Numbered from the stretch's first letter, positions 45,649 through 58,338 are shown. The stretch: DNA of 64,000 bases from Trebouxia sp. TZW2008 (GCA_002118135.1 BDIU01000224.1:1-64000), one strand, 5' to 3'. The notes: generated by a model not told the origin, from the letters alone. A program made the numbers and translations.

Positions 45649-48600
45649 TTACTGAAAGGCCATTCCGGATCCACCGAGGTGCCTGCCTTGTTGCTTGTCC
45701 AATACTTGCACCCATTGACCAACAAACTTCTTGCCATCGAGCTTTGCGGTTGAGGGCACAATTCCCTGCAACAATAGAAACTTCGTTGGGAAAGGTATGT
45801 AAGGACAATGATTATTTCTTGCCATCAAGCTGTGGAGATGAAGGTACAATTTCCTGCTCAACACAATGGCAGGTTGCTTTGCAAATGTGTTCTGAGGAAA
45901 TCATTGTCTTGTTTTAGATCAGCTTGTGAAGTTGACAGGGCAACCCACTCCAGCACCCACAATGCTGGCTCAGAAGAGAGTAAGCATGGATTGCTGGGGC
46001 TATGTATTCACCTGGCACTGCGCAAGAGGATGATGCCCTCAAGCAGGTGCTCTTAGACTGCCATTCTAGTGCAGGCACCAAACAAACCTTGCTGGGAAGA
46101 ACATTTTATCAAGGGTTTTGCAACAACTTTATTCCTTTTGTAAATGGCTGAAAACACGTGAAACAGGTTGTTCTGAACGCAATCATTGCTAAGGCATTCA
46201 CCTGGGATTGGGCAAGAGGATCAACAACCAGCTGCATGATGCCCTCAAGCAGGCCGGCAACTATAGGCTTCAATCTCTCTCCTGTCTGCTGCAAATCTGG
46301 TTCTGCATTTGCCTGCAGCACAAAAAGTGAGTGAGTGAGTGAGTGAGTGAGTGAGTGAGTGAGTGAGCGCCTGAGTCAGCAAGCGAGCCTGCTCTCATTT
46401 TGGAAGTGACAACAAAATACGCTACATTGTGTTATGTAGCAGATTTGTCTCCAGAAGCCATGCCATTGATTTTGCAACACCTAATTTCACAGCATTCAGT
46501 GACATGTGCAGGCTCACTCCCTGATCACGCACCTGTAGTTTGAACATATGACCAGGTGTGTGTGGAGCAGCGTATGCAAGAGGAGCGGACAAATTGACAT
46601 GGTTTATATGTCCCTACTTTGATCTTTGAGACAACACCCATGACTTATTGGTCAACTGACTGATTACTGCATTTGTCTGCTCATCTCCAGAAGCAAAACA
46701 TGCCATTATCAGGTCAAACCCAAACAGCTCAAAGCAATTCAACTGGTGGAAAAGGACCGTCGTGTAACGACAATCATAACAAACATATAGGAAACTGTAC
46801 TGTGTAGCAGACCCACCTCTAGAAGCCAATCACGCCATTCATCATCTATCAGGAGGTCAAACCCAAAAAAGCTCAAAGCAGTTGGGCAGGGTGAAGAAGA
46901 CCACACTTTCTGAACAGTCAAAAGAAGCATATGGGGAGATGTTGATGTAGCAGACACACCCCGAGAAGCCAAACATGCCATTGGTCATCTATTACGAGGT
47001 CAAATTCAAAGAGACCAAAAGCAGTTGGGCAGGGTGAAGAAGACCACACTTTCTGAACAGTCAAAAGAAGCATATGGGGAAGTATTGATGTAGCAGACAC
47101 ACCTCAAGAAGCCAAACATGCCATTGGTCATCTATCATCAGGTCAAACCCAAATAACTCAAAGCAGTTTGGCAGGGTGAAAAAGGTCAACTCGCCACTCA
47201 CAGCATCAATGCATTCACCTGCAATTGCAGAACAAGATCTCTTAATTTACTGCGGCAAAAGCTCAAAAAAGCCATCACTAAAACCAGAATAGAAAGAGGA
47301 TATGCTTTGGCATCAGACACTATCATATACGGTGCAGCAGCAGAATAAGATATCAACAAAGTCTTGACCAAAACTGAAGTGGCTGAATGCACTGTTTGCT
47401 TTTATTTCACTTACCCACAACGCTGAGTTATATTGAGCAGAATGCGTCTATCCTGTTGCTTCAAGCTTTTGATCAAATGATCAATGCAGTGAAGACAGAT
47501 GGAAGTGCCCATGCAGCAGCACAAGACACCATTCAGTGGAAAGTCAGGTGGAGCAGGGCATCGGGGCAGGGTGATCCGGGAAGAGCAGGGCAGGGCAGGG
47601 CGGGGCGAGCTATAAATCACATCTGTTCTCCAATTTCACGATAGCACTGCTCACCTATGATGGCTTGCATGTCTGCATTGACCTGCTGCACTCGTTGCTC
47701 TGCTTCTTGTTTGTCCATGCCTTCATGATGTAGCACCTACATACATCAAAGCGCTTTGTCAAACATGACACATTGTCTTACAAGCTCAAAGCCGTCACTT
47801 GACTGCAAAGCTATGTTCAACACATGAAGACTGGAACTACAGGCAGAAGTAGCACTGGCTGAACTGAGTCTTACGTACTGATAACAAGTTGCATGAGCTG
47901 TCAATGGCTTGAATGCATGGCCAAAAATGACAGACCATTCAAGGCTTCCAGTCCAAAGAAGACGAAACGTTGCTTTACTCAACTGTTCTCATCGTAAAGC
48001 CACGAGCTGGTGAGAAGGTCGCACGCAGCCTAAAATGCTTTGTGCTGCATCGCATTCGCCGATTTGTGCGAAGTTTCACAAGTCGACCACAGAAACCTGA
48101 CCACAGACTGCGCAATCATGGCACCTACATCAGTCCCCAAGTACAGCCCCTTCGATCTGAAGTCGGCCACCGTACTGCTCACCGGCGGTTCCAGCGGCAT
48201 CGGCCAGGAGCTAGCCAAGAACTTCATCGATGCTGGCAGTACCGTCATCATCACAGGGCGTAGAGAGCAGGCACTCAAGGATGCTCAGGCCAAGCAGCCC
48301 AAGCTGAAGTATGTCGTCAACGATGTCTCACAAGTCTCAGAGCGAGAAAAGCTTGCCAAGTGGATAGTTGACAACCACCCTGAGGTCAACGTCCTGGTGA
48401 ACAATGCTGGCATCCAACGGAGGGTCTCTTTGAAGGATGACAACGACTGGTCCACACGTTACACAGAGATCGCCACAAATGTTGAGGCACCAGTTCATCT
48501 GATTCAGCTCCTGACCCCTCACTTCTTGAAAAAGAAAGAGGCTGCTTTTGTCAATCTAGGATCTCTGCTAGGCTTTGTCCCCACAGGAGCAGCACCAGTG

Positions 48601-51600
48601 TATGGAGCAACAAAGGCGTTTGTACACTCCTTCACAGTAGCTTGCAGATTCCAGTATGCCAAATCCAACATCAGATTCGTCGAGATTGTACCCCCAGCCG
48701 TCAAGTCGAACCTAGGCGGCAGTCATGACTATGGCGAGGAGTGTGATGAGTTTTGTGAGCATGTGTTCAAGCGCTTTGCTGCTGGCGAAGCAGAAGTAGG
48801 GTTTAGAATGTCTGAGGAGGGCCGTTTGGCTGATAGAGCAGGGCTGGATCACAGGGCTGAGGCAATGTTTGAGAAGATGGGCAAGGAAATTTCAGTGTTT
48901 GACTCACAATCATAGAGAGTGTCTCACTTGTGCAAGGTATCTGAGTACTTGGCACACGAAATGTAGCAATGGCAATGATACGAGCCGAGGAACCGATCTA
49001 CAACACAGCTTTGTGTCAAGTGAAGTGATGTTGACAGTCTTAGCATGGTTTCTGTTTAAATTGACAGACCAGAATGAGAGCAGACAGAATTTTAACAGTG
49101 AACTTTTTCACTCTTCTTTTGTTTAGCTGCAGCTACTTACCAAATCGCACACACACACATACACGTATATGTGCTGCTGCTATGTAACACCTGCTGTGAC
49201 ATATCCAATAGCGTTCTAGCTGCAGCTGTTGTGCAAGTACATGACAGTCTGACGCTGCAGCACTGCTGACTACAGCATTCTTATGCCAGAAGCACCTTTG
49301 TCGTGCGCAAAACTTGTCTGTCTGGCGTTACAGCTGGAATTCAGACGTTCATGCGTGCGATAGCACAGCATGTCTGCTTGGTGCAATTGGGACGAGAGCA
49401 AGGCCCAGGCATTTTGGCATGGCCTGGTGCAAATGCTTGTGTGCCCACATCCTTGTCTGCTGCGTAGCTGTTGTGTGATTCACTGCTAATCAATTGTGCT
49501 CTATGCTCATCAATTATGCACGTGAGACATACCTACATACATGACACGCGTACTAGTTGGGCTTAGAGGCCTTTGTAGGTATGCAAGGCTTGCGCATTTG
49601 ATAGCTTGGAGACTGAGCACGGACAGCTGTCTGTTGCAAAATGCCATATGACTGGTTGACACTGCTGGGCTAGCCTCAGTAGCGTATGTATGGCAATCCA
49701 GAGAGCTACTTGAAATTGCTGTGGCAACCATGGCCTGCATTTGACTTTAACCATGCCACTCAAGGCTTTCACAGAATACGATGCTTTGACAGATGCTGAA
49801 AATGCTGTGTCAACCTTAAAGCGCTGACAGACATACCGAAGATTCCAACATGACATGACAAGCACCTTGGTGACTCATGATTTTGGATGAGGCAGTGCTG
49901 AGTCAGCCACTTGGACTCTTGCAGACAGACGCCTTCTTCCACAATGTCAAAAACCCATTTGTATCGTCACTAGGAAAACATGCCTCTGTCTGTGAGCGCC
50001 TCAGTTGCTGAAGCAGCAATGCAATATTCAGAACTATCAGTCGACAAGGTGTCTGTAAACACCAAAACCCTTTCTCACACACATGAGCGCCCATTTGTGG
50101 TCTCATGGTGGAGACAGACTTTGTCTGTGAGCGCCTCAGGGGTCAACTCAGCACCACAACACTCAAAACTATCAGTCACCAAGGTGCTCGCAGACATCTG
50201 AAGACTTTGTAACACCCAGGAGCGCCCATTTCTGGTTTCATGCTGGAAATAGACCTTGTCTCTGAGCGCCTCAAGGGCTCACTCAGCACCGCAAGCACCT
50301 TGGTGACTGACAGTTTTGAGTGTTGCAGTGCTGAGTCAGCCAGTCAGGCGCTCAGAGACAAGGTCTGTTTGCACACCGGAACCACAAATGGGCACTCAAG
50401 GGTGTGAGAAAGTTGTTTGATGTCTGCAACCACCTTGGCTTGCAGACACCAAGAAACTTTCTCACACCCACGAGCGCCCATTTGTGGTATCATTGCAACA
50501 AGATACCCTGTCTGTGAGCACAGGACTGGCTGACTCAGCAATGCAACAGTCAAAACGGTCAGTCACCAAGGTGCTCACAGACACCAACAAACTTTCTCAA
50601 CAGCAACAACGGCAGCAGTTTGCTGTTACCACGGGAATCAGTGCTTTCCTTGATAAATTGCATTTTGTTGCTGTCATTTCTGTTGAGCAGGATTGTTGGT
50701 GTCTGTGAGCACCTGCGTGTTTGACTCAGCTTTGCCAATTTTCCACTAAGCAGTGAGCAGTCACAGCTGGCATGTGCACCCATTTACTGATTGGTGAAAG
50801 CGCAACCAGTTTGCAGCTCAAATCAGCTACAGACACGCCATACTTTACTCCACCTTGTCATGATTTTCAGCGTTTGCACGACCCTGGCGGTGCTCTTTTA
50901 TTTCAGAATTGCTGCATCAGAGGAGCTTTTGAGTCAGATCCCTGGAACGGTAAACATATACAATACTTAAGTGTGACCATGCCACTGATCTTTTAACAGA
51001 ATGTCAGGTTTGACACATGCCATGAGAGCTCTCTTAACAATCAAGTCCCTGACAGACATCTGTACAGTTCCACAGCAACAAGCACCCATGGCACTTGTCA
51101 TTGTGAAAACGTGAATCTGTCTGTGACTGCCTCAGCGGCTGACTCAACGCTGCAAACTTGGAATTTACTTTACACAAGTCACAGCTGAATTGGGCATGTA
51201 GCTTCAGCAGATGTCCACGTGTGCTGCACAGCCTATAAATAGCTTTGCTTACTTCCAACTTCTCAAAAGGCAGCTCACATTCCATCTGAGTCTCACAAAG
51301 GAGTGACTTTCAGCAATCAACATCACATGTCTACAGACGGTCCCCTATAAACGCAGGTGATACGGGCGTATTGGAGTATCTGAAGACGTATGGTGTTGAC
51401 TCACTCAGTCAACCTTCTGTCAAAAACAAATATGGGTTGTGAGGGTTTTGTCTGAGCTGTCAGTGCCTAATCTGTCACAGCCCTGTTTCAACTGCTGACA
51501 CAGAGTATTTGGCGTTTGTGAAAGTTATTGAGGCAGTGTCGTTTGCATGCAGCCTGTTCTAAAATGTTCTGCCATTTGTGTGCCAGGATTGATCTGCCTT

Positions 51601-53284
51601 GCATAACCAGTTAGGAACGCAGCCTTATTACAATGGAAGCAGTTGATTACACCTGTACACCTAGTCACTGACACTCAAATTCTGCCCAGCAAGTGCATTC
51701 AAATGAATTCTGCAACAGCTGTTGCCCCTGCATTTGAGCATATCGGTTTAGCTGCTGGTCCAACCATTACTTTTTTCAAGTTACTGATGACAGTACAAAG
51801 AAGAATTTGTATGTGATGTTTTGCAACAGTGCGGGCCGCAGCATTGGCCCCTTGGCTTCTGCAGCGCTGGTCCCCAAGCAGAAAAACAGGAACGAGTGAA
51901 GCAAGGCAAGAGTAGGAACGACAAAAGAAGAAGAATGCAAATGAAGAGAAGAGATTGCTGACCTGTGGCAAAGTAGACAGCAGACAATTCATAGCCTTCT
52001 GCTTAGTGGGACACCGTGAAGAAGAAGAATCATGAGGAGACAAGAAGAAGAACAAAGGGGGAAAATTGGTTGCGGTTGCGTCTGCTCACCTGTGGCAGCT
52101 CTGACAGCAGCTTCACCGCCTCTTCTTCTTCAGCAGTTCCCGCCAAGCGGCAGGTGTTGGTCAAGTGTGCATCCAAGTTGTTCAAATTCTGAAGCTCTGA
52201 GTCATACGGCTGTCCAGCAAACAGTGCAAGCACCTGTAGCGCAAATTGAGTATGTTGATGTGAAGGACTGCATGACATGCACAAAGAAACAGATCAAGCG
52301 ATATCCGCATGAAAGAAACAGCTGACTCAAAGTCTTGACGCTCTGAGTCACATGGCTATACAGCAAAGTTTGCAAGCACCTGAGTAGTAACAACCTCATT
52401 TGGCTGACGTATAGGGTTTGTTGACACAGTGTACAAATTGCAGAAACAAATTGAGTCAGACTTGAACAGAGTCCCAAGAAAGGGCATTAGCGCCAGCCCT
52501 TGTATCCCAAAGGCGTCCTGCTGATCTCAGGAATGATTGGCAGACACAATCCGACGCAGAACTGAGCTGACTTTGAGTCATGCTGTTGTGAAGCAAGACC
52601 ATTAGCACCAGCACTTGTACCCCAAAGGCATCCTGCTGATCTCAGGAACGTTTGGCAGACGCAATTTGATGCAGAACTGAGCTGACTTTGAGTCATGCTG
52701 TTGTCCAGCAAACAGCGCCAGCGCCTGTATCACCAACAGATCTTGCTGAAGTGAATTTTTGAATGAACAGAAACAGGTGAATGTCAGGAACATTTGAGGC
52801 GCGCACCAAAAGGCAGTCCCAGGTTGTGTCACAATTTGACGAAACCAGGGAGAGAACAAGCAGCAGCAGCAGCAGCAGGACCCAGTGAAGAAGAATACAA
52901 GCAAAAAATGTCAGCCAAGGAGTATAGAAACAGTAGCTTGCTGTACACACACACCTTCAAGATGCCAATGCACACAATACCTTCAGCTGTCAATGCCACA
53001 TTAGCTGTCAGAGCTACATGAAGACATGCAACAAAGAAGATGAAGGAACAATGACGACATCGACGTGACGTCGCTATACACATATGCCTTCAGGCTGATA
53101 ATGCATACCATGATTTTAATTGTCAATGCTACAACAACGCATGCAACACAAAAGGTAAAAGCGAAGTAGAAATGCTGACGTAACCTCGCTATACGCATAT
53201 GCCTTCAAGCTGCCAATGCACAGCACATAAGCCCTCAGAACAGTTGACCGACAGCAAACAAAAAGAGGGACAAAACCAGCAACA

Positions 53285-53319
<35 letters not shown>

Positions 53320-56300
53320 TTGAGAGAAAAAAGATCACATGATATCAGGAGGAAGCACGAAAGAATAGCTGTTTGAGATACCTCGCTGTATACATATGCC
53401 TTCAAGCTGCCAATGCACAGCACGTAAGCCCTCAGATGGAACTTCCTCCTTTGGATCAGCAACGGCCGCTCTATATACCTGCACCACAATATGCTTCAGA
53501 CGTCAAAATATAAGTCATGAGAAGAAGATGGTAATGATGTGATATGCGGAACAATGTTGACAAGCTCTCAGGTGAGACTTCCTCCTTTGTATCAGCAGCG
53601 GCCGCTATATATACTTATGTCACAATCTGCCTTTGTACACGGAGTAACACGAGCCGCGAATACAGAACTGAGTCTCGTACTCAAAGCATGATTACAATAC
53701 TGTGGCCACACTCTAGAGAGTGAGCTCCTCATTCAAACCAGCAATGTTCGCTCTGTACACCGGCTCAAATTGATCCTGCGCACTTCACTAGTTTGTTGGT
53801 TGTGCGAGGTTGCCAGAAGCAACAGTTCATTTGAGAGTATCAGCTGGCTGCAAAGGAATACACTCTACTGACATGAGACTGTGGGCTGTCAAACAGTTCA
53901 ACAGCGTTATGCTTTCTTACAAGATAGGTCTAAGGCATTATGCTTAGATTGTCATTGACACACACTGATGATGGGTCAGCATGCAGGACCAGTAGAGGCT
54001 GCCGCAGCATGTGACACATCACGTGTACAACTTGGCAAATGAGTGCAAAGTATTGCAGCGTGTTGAAGCCTTGTTGACCACTTGCATGTTGACCATGCAA
54101 AAGCGAGGTGTTTAGCTCAAGTGATGATTGAGCTGTCGCATGAAGGCATGGTCCTGTTGGGCGGCACAAGACATTTGCTGTAATGCATCTTTCTTAGGCA
54201 CCATGCATACGGTAAAGCGTTCACACAAGCAGGAACTACACAATATGCGTGGCAAACACCATCAGCATCTGCATAGGCAGCAAAGATGTGCATCAAGCCC
54301 TGATTGCATCATGAAAACCCTGTTTCCCAGACACAACAGCCAGGCTAGTTGTCACAACGAGCACCTTGTTGCTCAGACTGGCCCGTCGAGCTTTGAAACG
54401 CAAACTGCTTGACCGCCAAGCAATCTTATTGTGGGAGTGTGCTGAGCAGGTCGCTTGGAAGGTGAGAATGACCAGCACACCTTTCTTGCAGGTCTTTGCT
54501 TGCATGCAAGGCGGCTTCAAGCTGTTACATTGCAGTCAAAGGTGCAAATCCAAGTAGCTTTGTTGACGAGGTTCATGACAGTAATAATCTTCCATGTCAG
54601 GATGCTTTGCACACCTTTGTAGAACCAAATTGGTGATTGAAGCAGAATATGCAAAAGCCAAGGAAAATTGTCACCTTTGCAGAACCCATTCTCGCAGGTC
54701 CTCATTTGCATGCAGGGCCGCTTCAAGCTGTAACACGCGGTCAAAGATGCAGATTCCAGTGGCTTGATTAGTGATCGAAGGTTTGGCAATCCAGCGTGCA
54801 CTGCCATCAGCCATGTCACGCACCTACGCACAGACAGACAATGGGTTGAATATCACATGACTTGAAAAGCAATAGTCAACAGAGCCTCATATAAGTTTGA
54901 GAGACGCGCTGAAATATGCAGATTCCAGTGGCTTGATTAGTGATTGAAGACTTGGAAATCCAGCGCGCACTGCCATCAGCCATGTCAAGCACCTACAATC
55001 AGACCAACAATGAGGTGTATGACATATGGCGTGTGCTATTTATGCTGCTTTTGACTGTTTGCATTGCAGTTTGCTCAACAGCATGCATGCATTGCAGGCT
55101 GAAGTGGGTTCTGCATCTGATGTGAACAATCTGACAGCTGCTGGCTTCCCATCAGTTTCAGTTGTAAGAACATTGAGACATGGCAAACACAGCATCATAA
55201 ATTGGATGTGCATGCTGCATGCTTTTCCACAAAAGTCCCATCAGGCGTCTATCAAAGCTACAAAAACAGGCTATTCAACAGCAGCCTCTTCAAAGTAAGA
55301 CCTGTTGTTGACCAGCTGGAGCTGGTGCGCTGAAAAGACACGCGACTGAATCTTGTATGAAAGCAAAACATCTAGCATTAGTTGAGCATGACCATAGATT
55401 TTGATCATGGAAATCAGCATAGCGAAAGGTGAGAACTTGTGCTGATCATTATCATCAGTAAAACTTGCATTGCAACATACCGCATGCATGTCATTGTTGT
55501 ATAATGTCTTGCATCCAGTGAGAGACATGGCATTTCAACACTGGTTGCGTTTGTTGCAATGCAAGCGCAACAGAAAGTGAAGAATGTACGAAAGCAAAAT
55601 TGCTGGCTTCAGTTTAGCATGACCACAGATTCTTGTCATGGGGATCAGCACAGTGAGAAATGAGAAGTTGTGGTGATCATTGCTGACCGGATTTTGACTT
55701 ATTCAAGTCATATCATTTTTGTGAAGCACGAATGAAGACAGCTGGCTTTAGTTTAGCATGCTTACAGATTTTCATCATGGGGATCAGCATAGTGAGAATT
55801 GAGAGGTTGTGGTGATCATCGTTAGCCAGACTTCAGCTCATTCATTCATTCATCCATTCATTAAAACACATGCTACCCAGGCTCAGCAGGCCCAGCTAGA
55901 TATGCACTGGATTGATCAGCTGTGTCCGACCAGCTCGGTCCTTTGCTGAACTGAACCATCCATACTGAAACAAGGAAGTTAAAGAGACTTTGATTGCATA
56001 CAGAGTGTAGTCATAAGTGTGTTGCCGCCTGCATATGCTGCTTTGCATCCAATCAGAAGATGACAGTTGAAGGGCGTGCAACACTTCCTGAAACTTGCTA
56101 ACCCCAGATCATATAGCATGCTGCTTGTTGATGCAGCAACATGCACATATGCTAGCATGTTAGCTGTACAAGGGCATCAATCTCAGCTTGATGTTCAACC
56201 AGCATCTGTTGCGGACATACTGAATGCATGCTGGCAACAGTATTGCATCCTGTCATGGTTAGTGGCACAGTTAGGTGAAAGACACAGCGCCAGGAAACTG

Positions 56301-58338
56301 AACAATAGGCAGCAGGCTTGTCAACGAAGCCCATGCTGAAGTAAGGGCTATCAAAGGATAATTGCCGCGCCTTACAACATCAGCAAGCAAAATTTGCATG
56401 AAAAAGGTGACTGGCCTCAGTTTAGCATGACTACAAATGTTCATCATGGCAATCAGAATAGTGAGAATTGAGAAGTTGTGGTGATCATCACTGGCCAGAC
56501 CTTTTTGCAAGCGGAATTTGATGAGCTGAAGAGCTGAAGGATTTCGACGAATGCACCTCTGGAATATCGCACAAAGCCTCTTCAATGTAGTCAATATCAT
56601 CAAGCTCAAAGATAAAGGCCTCTGACTTCACCTTAGCTTTGTCATGTCTGTTATCACGCTCCCAGGTAAGTTTCTGACACTGCTTCTCATTGCACTGCTA
56701 AACATATTGAGGGTGCAGGATTTCAGTGAACACACCTCTGGAACATGACACAAAGCCTCTGCAATGTAGTCAATATCATCAAGCTCAAATGTGAAGGCCT
56801 CAGGTTCTGGTTTGCTTTGCTTGAAAGATTGAGGGTGCCTCTGACATTGCTTCTGATTGCATTGCTAGACGAATGAAGGGGGCAGGATCAGTTCGTACTG
56901 TCATCCTCACAAACAAGCCTCTGACACTATTTCTGATTGCAATGTCATACAACCTGAGGGCAAAGGATTTGGACCGCACCTCTGAAACATCGTACAAAGC
57001 CTCTCCAATGTAATCAATGTCATTAAGCTCACATGCAAGCCTCTAACACTGATTCTGATTGCACTGCTCAAAGATTGAGGGTGTCTCTGACACTGATTCT
57101 AATTGCACCTCTAGAAAGATAGAGGGTGCAGGATTTCGACAAATGCACCTCTGGGACATTGCACAACGCTCTTCAATGTAGTCAATGTCATCAAGCTCAA
57201 AGATGAAGGCCTCAGGTTCTGGTTTGCTTTGCTGGAAAGATTGAGGGTGCCTCTGACATTGATTCTGATTGCATTGCTAGACGAATGAAGGGTGCAGGAT
57301 CAGTTCATGTTGTCATGCTCACATGCAAGCCTCTGACATTATTTCTGAATGCAATGTCATACAACCTGAGGGCAAAGGATTTGGGCCAACACACCTCTGG
57401 AACATTGCAGGACGCCTCTTCATGTAGTCAATGTCATCAAGCTCACAAGCAAGCCTCTGACATTGATTCTGATTGCACTGCTAGAAAGATTGAGAGTGCA
57501 AAATTTGCAGCTCTATAATACTGATAAGGGTGCAGGATTTGAACCACCGCACCTCTGGAACATCGCACAAAGCCTCTTCAATGTAGTCAATGTCATCAAG
57601 CTCAAAGATGAAGGCCTCCGGCACTGATTTTGCCAGCCATCCTTCAGGATGCTTTGCTGCCCATTTCTTGGTGTTATGGCACAGATGTGCTTTCCTGATC
57701 AGGCCTTTGCGGAAGCAGTAGCAACAGGCGTGTTGATGGCCTGAACTGCAGATGCAATCCAGTTTTGGCAAGAGACCAGCACAGCATCACTTTGCACCAG
57801 GCACATGTGCATGGTGCAGTAATGGAGCAGGAGCGAGCCAAATTGCAAACAGCAGCAGGGCAAATGCTTGTGGACGCAGCACTGTGATGCATGATTGCAA
57901 CTTATGCTGCATTATGCAGGGTATGTTGGCTGAATGCTGTATAAACCGTTGACATGCAGGGAATGACTGACCAGCATGCACTTTATCCCAGTCAATGCTC
58001 TCGTATTCGCCCCAGAAGAACAAGCTGTCATGATACTCTTGCCGCGCTTCTGATTCTTGTGACTCAAACGCGTTATTCGTGACTGTCCACTCAGGCCTTC
58101 GCTTGAAGGCGTCAACGACCAATGTCCTGCAGCAGTCCAGGTGTTTTGCTGACCGCCAGCCACATACGTCGCTGATCTCAATGTTCAAGCAATAGGCCTG
58201 ATCACACCTGATGTATGCACTGTCTAGCGCTACTGTGGCAGACAAACAGACGCTCGTCGATGCTTGAGGATCAACGACATGCTGACTCGCGTCCGACACG
58301 TCGCCGTCGAAAGCAGCGAAACGCTCATCCCACCACAT
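45649..58338 (-). CDS. Tubulin-tyrosine-ligase (TTL) family protein
   Basis: ATP-dependent amino-acid ligase of the TTL fold, expected to modify tubulin tails; 456 residues. Exons: 58338-57972, 57740-57553, 54823-54675, 53478-53382, 52233-52090, 47736-47655, 47218-47103, 46312-46202 and 45765-45649. They sum to 1371 nt with matching phases (1,0,2,0,0,1,0,0). Landmarks: CFRKGLIRKAHL and ELDDIDYIEEAL (exon 2); WIAKPS with the ATP-contacting lysine K199 (exon 3); ERPLLIQRRKFHLRAYVL (exon 4); LDAHLTNTCR (exon 5); LPNCFELFGFDLMID followed by WLLE/ANAEPD (exons 7-8), where E381 and N383 form the metal-binding ExN. The first Met (58338) is assumed; an upstream start is possible. The resemblance is closest to short TTLs of plants and fungi, but I cannot say whether it ligates tyrosine or glutamate. 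An SDR gene sits in intron 5 on the other strand. Confidence 0.9.
45990..46065 (-). repeat. Donor-side copy of TTL exon 8, with an acceptor-side copy of exon 9 nearby
   Basis: 46005-46060 repeats the end of exon 8 (LLEGIM...LAQ type, then CAG/GTGAAT). At 45805-45865 a copy of the start of exon 9 (TAPTAKLDGKK-like; AAGCTTGATGGCAAGAA on the minus strand) precedes the functional exon at 45765. Confidence 0.7.
46327..46366. repeat. (GTGA)n microsatellite beside the TTL exon 8 acceptor
   Basis: Ten GTGA tetranucleotides. On the transcribed minus strand this is (TCAC)n located about 12-55 nt before the exon 8 acceptor, so it replaces the usual branch-point and pyrimidine region. Confidence 0.95.
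46440..47102 (-). repeat. Donor-side copies of TTL exon 7
   Basis: Four copies of the exon 7 end (LPNCFELFGFDL...WLLE) follow the functional exon. They end near 46970, 46817, 46690 and 46450, spaced about 130-240 bp. The first two retain frame through FFGFDLLIDDEW and FGLFEFDLVIDDQW versions. The last is a short remnant. Confidence 0.88.
48118..48915 (+). CDS. DltE-type short-chain dehydrogenase/reductase, intronless, nested in a TTL intron
   Basis: NAD(P)-dependent oxidoreductase of 265 residues, single exon. Rossmann motif TGGSSGIG at residues 22-29, TGRR at 46-49, NNAG at 95-98, N121, and the catalytic S149-Y162-K166 (YGATK). The GIQR after NNAG and the overall length match the DltE group (COG3967), common in bacteria and fungi. 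The substrate is unknown. The ATG at 48118 is chosen because the family N-terminus starts there; an in-frame ATG at 48040 would add 26 residues of no family character. It is the only intronless gene here and lies wholly inside TTL intron 5 (52089-47737) on the opposite strand. This suggests arrival as a retrocopy or by transfer from a microbe. I see no poly(A) tail or target duplication. Confidence 0.93.
   Translation: MAPTSVPKYSPFDLKSATVLLTGGSSGIGQELAKNFIDAGSTVIITGRREQALKDAQAKQPKLKYVVNDVSQVSEREKLAKWIVDNHPEVNVLVNNAGIQRRVSLKDDNDWSTRYTEIATNVEAPVHLIQLLTPHFLKKKEAAFVNLGSLLGFVPTGAAPVYGATKAFVHSFTVACRFQYAKSNIRFVEIVPPAVKSNLGGSHDYGEECDEFCEHVFKRFAAGEAEVGFRMSEEGRLADRAGLDHRAEAMFEKMGKEISVFDSQS
49860..51150. 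repeat. Satellite with units in both orientations (TTL intron 5)
   Basis: About eight units of roughly 120-210 bp sharing TCTGTGAGCGCCTCAG, GGCTGACTCAGC, TCACCAAGGTGCTCGCAGAC and GAGCGCCCATTTGTGGT. Units near 49990, 50131, 50253, 50512, 50705 and 51121 face one way. Those near 49900 and 50290-50450 face the other way, so they can form long hairpins. I could not link it to an exon of TTL. Confidence 0.75.
51950..52740 (-). repeat. Copies of TTL exon 5 on both sides
   Basis: Upstream in transcription (about 52690-52740, 52590, 52500 and 52360-52385) are acceptor-side copies of LALFAGQPYDSE (GCTGGACAACAGCATGACTC type). Downstream (51955-52015) is a donor-side copy matching KLLSELPQ. The functional exon is 52233-52090. 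Confidence 0.75.
52930..53770 (-). repeat. Copies of TTL exon 4 on both sides, with a CAG tract
   Basis: Donor-side copies (LGSLKAYVYSE type) end near 53184, 53070 and 52937, about 115-135 bp apart. Acceptor-side copies of the start (IERPLLIQR; GCGGCCGCTATATATAC) lie near 53610 and 53760. Between them, (CAG)n tracts occur at 53287-53321 and 52857-52881. The functional exon is 53478-53382. Confidence 0.82.
54400..54995 (-). repeat. Copies of TTL exon 3 on both sides
   Basis: An acceptor-side copy (about 54992-54910) repeats MADGSARWISKSSITNQATGI in nearly full form. A donor-side copy (about 54570-54490) matches TGICIFD...LEAALHA with changes. A shorter remnant lies near 54400. The functional exon is 54823-54675. 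Confidence 0.82.
56555..57552 (-). repeat. Donor-side copies of TTL exon 2
   Basis: Five copies of the exon 2 end (AFIFELDDIDYIEEALCDVPE then donor GTG) follow the functional exon (ends 57553). Their donors lie near 57396, 57148, 56982, 56737 and 56558, spaced about 155-250 bp. The 56558 copy is almost intact over 60 nt, although it is the farthest from the exon. Confidence 0.92.

Noticed and set aside
57787..57971. Read-through of TTL exon 1 to a 183-codon ORF
   Set aside because: The frame past 57972 has no TTL similarity, whereas the GTCAGT donor joined to 57740 restores family sequence and phase.
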